A program made the translations under genes and the position numbers. This document shows positions 1 to 5,084 of a stretch of DNA of 10,743 bases, piece by piece. Source of the stretch: an uncultured Oscillospiraceae bacterium. GTDB lineage: Bacteria; Bacillota; Clostridia; Oscillospirales; Oscillospiraceae. The DNA is taken from assembly GCA_910579595.1 (NCBI GenBank), contig CAJTVM010000089.1, forward strand, positions 1-10,743. Direction: 5' to 3'. The notes under the pieces are model-generated. The model was given only the letters and a program-made list of their open reading frames with translations, was not told the origin of the DNA and did no database searches. Positions within the stretch are counted from its first letter, which is position 1. Each line of letters starts with the position of its first letter.

Positions 1-6
1 TTGAAA

Positions 7-12
7 TCCTCC
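7..12 (-). promoter_or_regulatory. Ribosome binding site of a gene starting off the left edge
   Basis: On the minus strand GGAGGA is followed by TTTCAA and then the window ends, which is the spacing expected just before a start codon. I infer that a minus-strand gene begins immediately left of base 1. Nothing of its coding sequence is visible, so no function can be given. Confidence 0.4.
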
Positions 13-72
13 GCTATAATATATTCGCACATACGTCACAGTTCCCCGATTGCCACGCCGTTTTATAGTTTG

Positions 73-180
73 TTACCAGCTTTTCCTTCCCTTGATTTTT
101 CCCTTATGCGGGGTCAAGTCAAGGACAACAATGCGTGAAATCAGATAAAGGGATACGGCGAGGACAATACGAAAAATCCT
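73..180 (-). pseudogene. Possible gene remnant, start codon absent
   Basis: A minus-strand frame runs from just after a TAA (181-183) to a TAA at 73-75. It encodes about 35 residues: a hydrophobic stretch (RIFRIVLAVSLYLISRIVVL) followed by a basic tail ending KGKIKGRKSW. The split resembles a membrane segment with a cytosolic tail, but there is no ATG, GTG or TTG start and no ribosome binding site. It may be a decayed 3' end of a mobile-element gene or chance. I do not recognise the family. The rest of 1-274 shows nothing I can call beyond the terminator candidate at 211-240. Confidence 0.2.
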
Positions 181-210
181 TTATTTGCAAGGCTTTCGGA
201 GGACTTTATT

Positions 211-240
211 AAAAAACCATAGCGGCTAATGAATAGCCAT
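211..240 (-). terminator. Candidate terminator of the ydcF-like gene
   Basis: Read on the minus strand, GGCTA-TTCAT-TAGCC forms a 5-bp hairpin, with an alternative longer imperfect pairing that uses the flanking CAT/ATGG. A run of six T follows at 216-211. It lies about 35 bases past the stop of the 275-874 gene. The stem is short, so this is only a moderate candidate. Confidence 0.4.
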
Positions 241-274
241 GAAATCGTGTGGTTCAAATCATAAATTTGCTTTG

Positions 275-874
275 TCAGAGCAAATACTCCTTAATATCTC
301 CGACAAATTGGTTACCGCATCGAGCAAGTTCACCAAGTACACGGTCAATACCTTGTTCGCTCTTGTACCAATTATCCTTTGTAATGTTGTAACAATGAAT
401 TGGGCAAACCTTTATTTCAACATCAGGAAAAGCCATTTGATATAGCATAAGACAACGCCGAGCATGAAATGCTTTACAGACAATCGAAGCGGTTTTGATT
501 TCTATCCCTTTTTCGTCAACAATCTTTCGGGAGAGAAAAGCGTTGTCACGGGTATGCCCTGACTTGTTTTCTCTGATGACAGCATCAGCAGATACACCGT
601 TTTTAATTAGCACATCCGTAAAGAACTCACAGTCTGATTGATAATTACCGTTGTATATGTCTGCCTTTGAGCGAACACCCGGCCATTTATCACGCTTAAC
701 ACTGACACCGCCTGACGGAATAAGCCATTTCGCATATCCCTTGCGGTACAACTCTGCCGCATATTCAGGTTGCGCGGGGTGTGAACCACCGGGCAAAAAG
801 ATAGCATCAACCTTTTCGAGCGCATCAGAAACAAATATGTAGTTTGAAATATCTGTTATGATTCGATTGTTCAT
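275..874 (-). CDS. YdcF/DUF218-like protein
   Basis: A protein of 199 residues with the layout of the DUF218 (YdcF, SanA, ElyC) family. Near the N-terminus is the strand and turn VDAIFLPGGS. It is followed by a segment resembling an oxyanion loop (KWLIPSGGVSVKR), then the conserved ENKSGHTRDNAFLSRKIV region with SGHTRDNA in place of the usual S.sT.EN. Next comes a strand ending TASIVCKAFHARRCLMLY, matching the family's V(T)..yH..Ra. Characterised family members are linked to envelope or vancomycin tolerance phenotypes, but the biochemical activity of soluble YdcF-type proteins is not settled. I chose ATG 872-874, not the ATG at 935-937. The inner start has AAAGGGG nine bases upstream, and a good promoter lies inside the longer reading. 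No signal peptide is seen, so it is probably cytosolic. Codon use is more AT-rich than in the core genes to the right, which suggests accessory origin. Confidence 0.8.
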   Translation of the reverse strand: MNNRIITDISNYIFVSDALEKVDAIFLPGGSHPAQPEYAAELYRKGYAKWLIPSGGVSVKRDKWPGVRSKADIYNGNYQSDCEFFTDVLIKNGVSADAVIRENKSGHTRDNAFLSRKIVDEKGIEIKTASIVCKAFHARRCLMLYQMAFPDVEIKVCPIHCYNITKDNWYKSEQGIDRVLGELARCGNQFVGDIKEYLL

Positions 875-914
875 TTGCAAATACCCCTTTGTCGATTTTG
901 CTTTTGCGTTGCTT

Positions 915-943
915 ATAATAGCACAATTTTCTTTCATTCACAA
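915..943 (-). promoter_or_regulatory. Promoter of the ydcF-like gene
   Basis: On the minus strand the -35 is TTGTGA (943-938), the spacer is 17 bases, and the -10 is TATTAT (920-915) preceded by TGC, an extended -10. Transcription would start near 908, giving a leader of about 35 bases before ATG 874. This rules out the upstream ATG at 937 for this transcript. Confidence 0.7.
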
Positions 944-976
944 CACAAAGCGCAGAGGACACTTTCCAAAATTCTT

Positions 977-1005
977 TTGAAAATCAGGAACAAAAGGTAT
1001 ATACT
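977..1005 (+). promoter_or_regulatory. Promoter of the broken sigma-like gene
   Basis: TTGAAA (977-982), a 17-base spacer and TATACT (1000-1005). It is divergent from the promoter at 915-943, with only about 30 bases between the two -35 boxes. The leader to GTG 1060 is about 47 bases and contains AAAGGAGG. Confidence 0.65.
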
Positions 1006-1059
1006 TATGTCGTTATTAATTAGATAGAGATACACCACACTCAGAAAGGAGGTTTTTTC

Positions 1060-1307
1060 GTGTCCGTTACCTACAGATTGCCCTACGACACCCCGCTCCG
1101 CTATCTGCCCCTGGTCTACATCCTGCCCCACGATTTGCTCATGCCCTGTCCCCAAAGGATATGGCGATTCTGGAGCTTCGGGTGGAGGGCTACGGCTGTC
1201 AGGAGATAGCGGACAAGCTGGGGTACAAGACCCACAGCGGGGTTGTAAAGCGGATGGAGGCCATCAAACGGCGGTTCATCCAGTACGAGGAAGAAGCAGG
1301 GCGGTAA
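1060..1307 (+). pseudogene. Sigma-70 region-4-like HTH protein, frameshifted
   Basis: A perfect AAAGGAGG sits seven bases before GTG 1060. The frame begins VSVTYRLPYDTPLRYLPLVY and reads through ILPHDLLM, then goes off into unlikely sequence and stops early. From 1146 a second frame takes over with LSPKDMAILELRVEGYGCQE, then IADKLGYKTHSGVVKRMEAI, and ends at TAA 1305-1307. That is the shape of a sigma-70 region 4 or LuxR-type helix-turn-helix: 'LSPKDMAIL.LR..GY...EIA..LGY.....V.KRM'. Adding one G after ATG 1141-1143 (ATGCCCTG to ATGGCCCTG) joins both halves as LLMALSPKDM in a single 82-residue protein. Small proteins of this type are common regulators on integrative conjugative elements of Clostridia. 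The gene is either a recent pseudogene or carries a sequencing error. It has its own promoter and terminator and stands alone. Confidence 0.75.
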
Positions 1308-1326
1308 GGCCACGCAAGCCGGAAGC

Positions 1327-1365
1327 GGCGGGCGCACCGTGAAAACGGCTGCGCCCGCCCTTTTT
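1327..1365 (+). terminator. Rho-independent terminator after the sigma-like gene
   Basis: Ten base pairs, GGCGGGCGCA (1327-1336) with TGCGCCCGCC (1350-1359), are extended inward by CCGT/ACGG around a GAAA loop, with one bulged C. CTTTTT follows. This is very stable, and it ends the transcript 20 bases past the TAA at 1305-1307. Confidence 0.9.
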
Positions 1366-1462
1366 GCGTTTATGGGGTCTGTTTCTTCTTTCGGGGGCCT
1401 CTCGGCTTCGAGGTGGGCTTGCGTTCTACCCCGTTTCGGAAGTGGGTGCGCTCATACCGCTC

Positions 1463-1515
1463 AAAGAAAACCAATAATCCGAACCCATTCCCTATCGGAA
1501 ACAGGATCGGATTAT
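1463..1515 (-). terminator. Likely terminator of tRNA-Leu
   Basis: On the minus strand ATAATCCGA (1515-1507) pairs perfectly with TCGGATTAT (1482-1474), giving nine base pairs with a 24-base loop. TGGTTTTCTTT follows at 1473-1463. It begins seven bases downstream of the tRNA CCA. The large loop and interrupted T-tract make it a moderate terminator. A second, overlapping inverted repeat is described in the findings. Confidence 0.6.
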
Positions 1516-1522
1516 ATGGGTT

Positions 1523-1609
1523 TGGTGCGCGAGGCGGGAGTCGAACCCGCACGCCCTTGCGAGCACTGGCACCTGAAGCCAGCGAGTCTACCAATTCCAC
1601 CACTCGCGC
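1523..1609 (-). tRNA. tRNA-Leu(CAG)
   Basis: An 87-base gene including an encoded CCA. The acceptor stem GCGCGAG/CTCGCGC pairs perfectly over seven bases, with discriminator A. The anticodon stem CTGGC/GCCAG holds the loop TTCAGGT, so the anticodon is CAG (1575-1573), reading the leucine codon CUG. The long variable arm, around TGCTCGCAAGGGCG, marks a class II tRNA, and the T arm contains GGTTCGACTCC. The left flank on the 3' side carries AT-rich accessory genes while the right flank is core genome, a layout typical of tRNA-linked integration. Confidence 0.97.
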
Positions 1610-1638
1610 AAATGGGGTTGGCGCTTAACGCAAGATAG

Positions 1639-1667
1639 ATAATACCACGCAGGGCGGTATTTGTCAA
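1639..1667 (-). promoter_or_regulatory. Promoter of tRNA-Leu
   Basis: On the minus strand the -35 is a consensus TTGACA (1667-1662), the spacer is 17 bases, and the -10 is TATTAT (1644-1639). Transcription would start near 1632, about 23 bases before the mature tRNA. This is one of the two strongest promoters in the window. Confidence 0.9.
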
Positions 1668-1727
1668 CAGTTTTTTTATAGAAATTTGAGTCAAACAGGA
1701 AAAGGGCTGACATTTCCGAAAAAAGCC

Positions 1728-1756
1728 TTGCATTCTCTGAAAAAGTGTGGTATCAT
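1728..1756 (+). promoter_or_regulatory. Promoter of secG
   Basis: TTGCAT (1728-1733), a 17-base spacer and TATCAT (1751-1756). Transcription from about 1763 leaves a leader of roughly 60 bases before ATG 1823. The -10 overlaps the upstream in-frame ATG at 1745, so that ATG cannot be the start on this transcript. Confidence 0.75.
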
Positions 1757-1822
1757 GCCTTTACTTGCGCGGGGTTCACGCGCCCCTGCTTCAGAAGTTA
1801 TAACCGAAAGGATATGAGTCTC

Positions 1823-2059
1823 ATGACCACTCCTCAGCTTGTCTTGTCCATTATCTACTTCATCGTGGCCCTGGCCCTTGTCGCCGTTGTCATGCTCCAG
1901 TCCGGCAAAAGCGCCGGCCTGTCCGGTGCCATCGCCGGCGGCGCGGACACCTTCCTATCCAAGAACAAGGCCAAGTCCGCCGACGCCCGTCTGGCCCGCA
2001 TGACTAAGTGGGTGGCCGTTGTGTTCATGATTCTGACCCTGGTCATCTGCCTGCTGTAA
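1823..2059 (+). CDS. secG: Preprotein translocase subunit SecG
   Basis: SecG is the small non-essential subunit of the SecYEG protein-export channel and stimulates SecA-driven translocation. The product has 78 residues, the usual length. Two membrane segments are visible: LVLSIIYFIVALALVAVVML near the N-terminus, and WVAVVFMILTLVICLL at the C-terminus. Between them lies the conserved cytosolic loop Q.GK..GLSGAI.GG..TF....KA, and the ARM.KW junction precedes the second segment. I chose ATG 1823 because AAAGGA (1807-1812) sits ten bases upstream of it. ATG 1814 would be only one base from that site, and ATG 1745 lies in the promoter. The gene is monocistronic, with its own promoter and terminator. 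The rnr and smpB genes that often follow secG in Firmicutes are absent here. Confidence 0.95.
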   Translation: MTTPQLVLSIIYFIVALALVAVVMLQSGKSAGLSGAIAGGADTFLSKNKAKSADARLARMTKWVAVVFMILTLVICLL

Positions 2060-2071
2060 GCCAACGAAAAA

Positions 2072-2102
2072 CCCCGGAGGCGTCTGCCTCCGGGATTTTT
2101 TT
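2072..2102 (+). terminator. Terminator of secG
   Basis: Nine base pairs, CCCGGAGGC (2073-2081) with GCCTCCGGG (2086-2094), around a GTCT loop, then A and seven T. It lies 13 bases after the secG stop. Confidence 0.95.
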
Positions 2103-2236
2103 GCGCTGCGGCCACCCCGGACGCCCCAATTTCGCAACACATTTTTTGCCTTAAAAACACCTTTAAACCGTGCTAACAATCAATGCACCGGGGTATTGTT
2201 GTCCTATGTCTGTTTTATCCAGAGGGGGATGCACCC

Positions 2237-2422
2237 ATGAACGATAAGATTTACCTCACCATCCGCATGAACCGGGAGCTCCACGACAAGTTCCAGTCCG
2301 TGGCCGCCTACGAGGGCCGCTCCATGAGCCGGCAGATCCTCTACCTGATGAACCAGTGCGTGGTGGAGTTTGAGAAGAAAAACGGCCCCATTGACCCGCT
2401 GCCGGAGGCCCGTGGGAAGTGA
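2237..2422 (+). CDS. Arc-like ribbon-helix-helix DNA-binding protein
   Basis: A 61-residue protein with the Arc/MetJ fold pattern. A short strand (KIYLTIRM, residues 4-11) would make the DNA-contacting ribbon. Helix A (NRELHDKFQSVAAYEG, 12-27) follows, then the turn GRSMS and helix B (residues 30-47, SRQILYLMNQCVVEFEKK). The GRS(M/V)(S/N) turn is typical of Arc relatives, which bind operators as dimers of dimers. ATG 2237 follows AGAGGGGGA with normal spacing, and the upstream in-frame ATG at 2183 has no such site. The stop overlaps the start of the ComF-family gene (GTGA), so the two are almost certainly co-translated. Its target is unknown; autoregulation is a reasonable guess. I see no convincing promoter in 2103-2236. 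Confidence 0.85.
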   Translation: MNDKIYLTIRMNRELHDKFQSVAAYEGRSMSRQILYLMNQCVVEFEKKNGPIDPLPEARGK

Positions 2423-3117
2423 AGCCGTTCCAGGTGCTGCTGAACCTGCTCTACCCGCCCAAGTGCCCCTTTTGCGCCCGGATCCTGGAGCGGGGCGAGG
2501 ACGGTATGTGCTCCCTGTGCCGGGAGGAGCTGCCCTGGACGGACGGCCCGGGCAGACCAGCGGAGGGCTGTGAGCTGTGTCTGGCCCCGCTCTACTACCG
2601 GGACGAGGGGGAAGACCGGGTGCGCAGCGGTGTGCGCCGCTACAAATTTGAGGGCAGAGCGTCCTACGCCAAGCTGTTTGGCGAGCTGATGGCCCAGTGC
2701 CTTGCCGGCCGGCGGGAAGGGCCGGTGGATCTGATCACCTGGGTGCCCCTCCATCCCGAGAGGAAAACACGCCGGGGCTACGACCAGGCGGAGCTGCTGG
2801 CCCGCCGGGTGGGGGAGCTGTCCGGGATTCCCGTGTCACCCACCCTGGAGAAAATCCGGACCACTGGCGTGCAGTCCCACCTCAGCAGCGCGACGGAGCG
2901 CCGCGCCAATGTGAAAGGGGCCTACCGCGCCCTGCCGGGGCTGGATCTCACCGGCAAGCGGGTGGTGCTGGTGGACGATGTGTTCACAACCGGATCCACC
3001 ATGACGGAATGCGCCGCCTGCCTCCGGGCCGCCGGGGCGGAAGCCGTAACAGGACTGACCCTCGCCCGGGCCGGCGAGCGCGGCGTTGAATTGAAATATA
3101 GAAAGCAAGGGAATTGA
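2419..3117 (+). CDS. comF: ComF family phosphoribosyltransferase-like protein
   Basis: A 232-residue ComFC-type protein. In naturally competent bacteria ComFC helps DNA uptake or processing on the cytosolic side, but homologues are widespread outside competent species. The N-terminus carries a zinc-finger-like set of cysteines, C16-x2-C19 and C31-x2-C34, and then C51-x2-C54. The family motif GVRRYKFEGR lies at 71-80, and VPLHPERKTRRGYDQAELLA at 109-128. Next comes QSHLSSATERRANVKGAY (152-169). The PRPP-binding signature VLVDDVFTTGST is at 183-194. The start is GTG 2419, with GGAGG ten bases upstream, overlapping the preceding stop by four bases. The only in-frame ATG nearby would cut off the first cysteines. 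thiI begins one base after the stop. I see no comFA helicase gene, so a role in transformation is not shown. Confidence 0.92.
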   Translation: MKPFQVLLNLLYPPKCPFCARILERGEDGMCSLCREELPWTDGPGRPAEGCELCLAPLYYRDEGEDRVRSGVRRYKFEGRASYAKLFGELMAQCLAGRREGPVDLITWVPLHPERKTRRGYDQAELLARRVGELSGIPVSPTLEKIRTTGVQSHLSSATERRANVKGAYRALPGLDLTGKRVVLVDDVFTTGSTMTECAACLRAAGAEAVTGLTLARAGERGVELKYRKQGN

Positions 3118-3118
3118 T

Positions 3119-4291
3119 ATGCAAGAGATTATCCTGCTCAAGCAGGGGGAAATGGTGCTCAAGGGACTGAACCGCCGGGGCTTTGAGGAAAAGCTCATGG
3201 GCAACGCCAAGCGGCGGCTGAAGAAATACGGCTCTTTTAAGGTCTACACCCGTCAGTCCACCACCTACGTGGAGCCGCTGGACGGCGGCGCCGATTTCGA
3301 GGGCGCGTGGGAGGCCATGGGCAAGCTGTTCGGCGCGGTGGGCGTGTGCCGCGCCAGGGCGTGCCCCAAGGACAAGGACGCCATCGTGGAATGCGCTATG
3401 GACTACTTGGGGGACAAGCTGCGCGCCGCGAAATCCTTCAAGGTGGAGTCCAAGCGGGCGGACAAAACCTTCCCCATGACCTCCATCCAGCTCTCCCAGT
3501 ACGTGGGGGGCGAGCTTCACGACAGGTTCCCCCATCTGGAGGCGGATATGCATCACCCGGAGCTGACAGTCCATGTGGAGATCCGGGACTTCGACGCCTA
3601 CATCCACGCCGACCCGGAACCGGGAGCGGGGGGCTTGCCCGTGGGCATGGGGGGCCGGGCGCTGTCACTGCTGTCCGGCGGAATCGACTCGCCGGTGGCC
3701 TCCTGGATGATCGCCAAGCGGGGCGTCATCGTAGACATGATCCACTACTACTCCTACCCCTACACCTCCCCGGAGGCCAAGGAAAAGGTGTTGGAACTGG
3801 CACGGCTGATCGTGCCCTACACCGGCAAGCAGTGCGTCCATGTAGTTCCCTTTACCAAAATCCAGGAGGAGCTGCGCCGCTCCTGCCCCGAGGAGCTGTT
3901 TACCATCCTCATGCGGCGCTTTATGATGCGCATCGCCTGCCGGGTGGCGGAAAAGAACGGCATTCAGGCCCTTGTTACCGGCGAGTCGGTGGGCCAGGTG
4001 GCCAGCCAGACCCTGGACGCTTTGGCCTGCACCGGCGCGGTGTGCACCGTGCCGGTGCTGCGCCCCGTGGTTGGGATGGACAAGGAGGAAATCGTCCGCA
4101 TCGCCCGGAAAATCGGCACCTTTGAGACGTCCATCCTGCCTTACGAGGACTGCTGCACGGTGTTCACCCCCCGGCACCCCCGCACCAAGCCGAAAATCGA
4201 GGAGCTGGAGGCTGCCGAGGCCGTGTTGGACGTGGAGGCCATGGTGGAGGACGCAGTTAATAACATTGAGCGGGTCATGCTGGATCTGTGA
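3119..4291 (+). CDS. thiI: tRNA 4-thiouridine synthase / sulfurtransferase ThiI
   Basis: ThiI adenylates U8 of tRNA and transfers sulfur to make 4-thiouridine. In many bacteria it also supplies sulfur for thiamin thiazole. The product has 390 residues, the short form without the C-terminal rhodanese domain, as in Bacillus. Order: N-terminal ferredoxin-like part beginning EIILLKQGEMVLKGLNRRGF, THUMP domain (roughly 60-165, with KSFKVESKRADKTFP), then the PP-loop ATPase with SGGIDSPVASW starting at residue 186. The conserved GESVGQVASQTLDAL and VLRPVVGMDKEEI follow. The conserved PYEDCCTVFTPRHPRTKP segment has Cys345 and Cys346, near the place of the catalytic Cys344 of the E. coli enzyme (position from memory). 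The ribosome binding site AAGGGA lies six bases before ATG 3119. No cysteine desulfurase partner gene is adjacent here. Confidence 0.97.
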   Translation: MQEIILLKQGEMVLKGLNRRGFEEKLMGNAKRRLKKYGSFKVYTRQSTTYVEPLDGGADFEGAWEAMGKLFGAVGVCRARACPKDKDAIVECAMDYLGDKLRAAKSFKVESKRADKTFPMTSIQLSQYVGGELHDRFPHLEADMHHPELTVHVEIRDFDAYIHADPEPGAGGLPVGMGGRALSLLSGGIDSPVASWMIAKRGVIVDMIHYYSYPYTSPEAKEKVLELARLIVPYTGKQCVHVVPFTKIQEELRRSCPEELFTILMRRFMMRIACRVAEKNGIQALVTGESVGQVASQTLDALACTGAVCTVPVLRPVVGMDKEEIVRIARKIGTFETSILPYEDCCTVFTPRHPRTKPKIEELEAAEAVLDVEAMVEDAVNNIERVMLDL

Positions 4292-4301
4292 CCGCATAAG
4301 G

Positions 4302-4335
4302 AAGCCGCCTACCCCGTTGGGGTGGGCGGCTTTTT
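4302..4335 (+). terminator. Terminator of the RHH-comF-thiI operon
   Basis: AGCCGCC (4303-4309), then T opposite G, then ACCCC/GGGGT around a three-base loop, then GGCGGCT (4325-4331) running into TTTTT. It is a stable hairpin 11 bases past the thiI stop. The minus-strand gene ends two bases beyond the T-tract, so the hairpin separates converging transcripts. Its minus-strand T-run is poor. Confidence 0.92.
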
Positions 4336-4336
4336 G

Positions 4337-4606
4337 TCATTCCTGGGGGCTGTTCTGTTCCTTCTGGGGCGCGTCCTGTTCCGGCTGGCTGATTCCGGCG
4401 GTGAGGGCGTCCACCCGCCTCACGATCCACGCCAGCGTAAAGCAGAACAGGGGGATGGCGATGAACCGCAGCCCTGAGAAACTGAGAATGTCATCCCAGG
4501 TGTAAAAACGTACACATAAGGGTTCCCATAGAAACCGGAGGATGAAGAAAATGCCAAGTACATTTAGCCCCCTTCTTAATCTTCGCCCTGCCGTTGTCTC
4601 AGTCAT
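4337..4606 (-). CDS. Small two-segment membrane protein, unknown function
   Basis: An 89-residue protein that I do not recognise. It has a short basic N-terminus (TAGRRLRRG) and a hydrophobic stretch around residues 14-33 (LNVLGIFFILRFLWEPLCV). A polar turn (RFYTWDDILSFS) is followed by a second hydrophobic stretch around 45-62 (GLRFIAIPLFCFTLAWIV), then RR and a Gln/Glu-rich hydrophilic tail. By the positive-inside rule both ends would be cytosolic. Start ATG 4606 follows GGAAGGTGAAG at a workable distance. It lies 21 bases downstream of the 4628-4909 frame, so the two are probably co-transcribed from the promoter at 5022-5050. Base composition is less GC-rich than in the flanking core genes. 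Confidence 0.65.
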   Translation of the reverse strand: MTETTAGRRLRRGLNVLGIFFILRFLWEPLCVRFYTWDDILSFSGLRFIAIPLFCFTLAWIVRRVDALTAGISQPEQDAPQKEQNSPQE

Positions 4607-4627
4607 TGTTGTATCTTCACCTTCCTA

Positions 4628-4909
4628 TCACAGCTGGGCATGAGTGTTTTTTTCGCGTACAAATTCCTTTGAACCACTAATTGTTATATTTTCCACTCCG
4701 GAAGGGCCAAAAGTAATACTCTCGATTGTCACAACACCCTTCCAAAAACCAGCACTGCCATATGCGTCAACCAGCGATGCATCTGATGATGTATTTGACA
4801 CAGCTAAATATGTCATCGTCACCTTATGACTGCGTTTATTATTATCAACGTAAAAATCAAACGCGTAACCTATGCTTGCTCTTTTCTTAGGTGCTCTCCT
4901 TTCCCTCAC
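4628..4909 (-). CDS. Hypothetical protein, possibly a decayed gene
   Basis: A 93-residue open frame of no recognised family. After a very basic start (RERRAPKKR) it looks beta-rich: YAFDFYVDNNKRSHKVTMTY, then VVTIESITFGPSGVENITIS. That resembles the end of an immunoglobulin-like or other extracellular beta domain, but no signal peptide is present. The start would be GTG 4909, which has no convincing ribosome binding site. The frame stays open upstream to a TGA near 4955 without an ATG, GTG or TTG. The AGGGAAAGGAG stretch lies inside the frame and has no start after it. The AT-rich composition and missing start suggest that this is the 3' part of a truncated or frameshifted gene. It may still be expressed from the promoter at 5022-5050. 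Confidence 0.4.
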   Translation of the reverse strand: MRERRAPKKRASIGYAFDFYVDNNKRSHKVTMTYLAVSNTSSDASLVDAYGSAGFWKGVVTIESITFGPSGVENITISGSKEFVREKNTHAQL

Positions 4910-4987
4910 TGACTTGCCTATAAGGCTACAAATAAAATTCCGGGAGATAATTCACTGGAGAACACTCGATGTGATCAATCCGCCCAC

Positions 4988-5010
4988 CTAAATCATAATT
5001 TCCACCCCCC
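4988..5010 (-). other. Ribosome binding site and two-codon frame (ATG ATT TAG)
   Basis: On the minus strand GGGGGGTGG (5010-5002) is followed five bases later by ATG (4996-4994), ATT and TAG (4990-4988). It lies shortly after the promoter at 5022-5050, where the first gene of the unit should start. A different frame here reads on without stop for about 20 codons (NYDLGGRIDHIECS...) to TAG near 4925. Either the proper start has been frameshifted, or this is a non-coding leader. Confidence 0.4.
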
Positions 5011-5021
5011 GTTCTTGTGCA

Positions 5022-5050
5022 ATTTTACCACAGAGTTGGAAAATTGTCAA
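5022..5050 (-). promoter_or_regulatory. Promoter for the two small minus-strand genes
   Basis: On the minus strand the -35 is a consensus TTGACA (5050-5045), the spacer is 17 bases, and the -10 is TAAAAT (5027-5022). It lies 35 bases past the stop of the 5085-6218 gene and points toward 4909-4337. No terminator hairpin is visible between that gene and this promoter. Confidence 0.85.
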
Positions 5051-5084
5051 TATTAATTTTATAAGATTATTGATTGAATTGCTT

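Noticed and set aside
1..138. Plus-strand frame open from the left edge to TGA 136-138
   Set aside because: About 45 codons with no recognisable sequence; the minus strand carries a ribosome binding site here.
875..937. Upstream ATG (935-937) as the start of the ydcF-like gene
   Set aside because: It has no ribosome binding site, and the best promoter lies within this stretch. ATG 874 has AAAGGGG at good spacing.
1474..1522. H-type pseudoknot from the interleaved repeats
   Set aside because: The two arms are contiguous, with no connecting bases to span a nine-base-pair groove, so both stems cannot form together. I kept it only as permuted repeats.
1339..1733. Overlapping frames on both strands across the tRNA, including one containing GGSRTRTP
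   Set aside because: These are translations of the tRNA-Leu gene and its terminator, a familiar spurious-protein pattern.
1745..1822. Longer SecG starting at ATG 1745
   Set aside because: The codon lies in the secG promoter -10 region, and the extra residues do not resemble SecG.
2169..2190. GTGC / GCAC inverted repeat upstream of the ribbon-helix-helix gene as an operator
   Set aside because: Only four paired bases around an 11-base gap, which is not distinguishable from chance.
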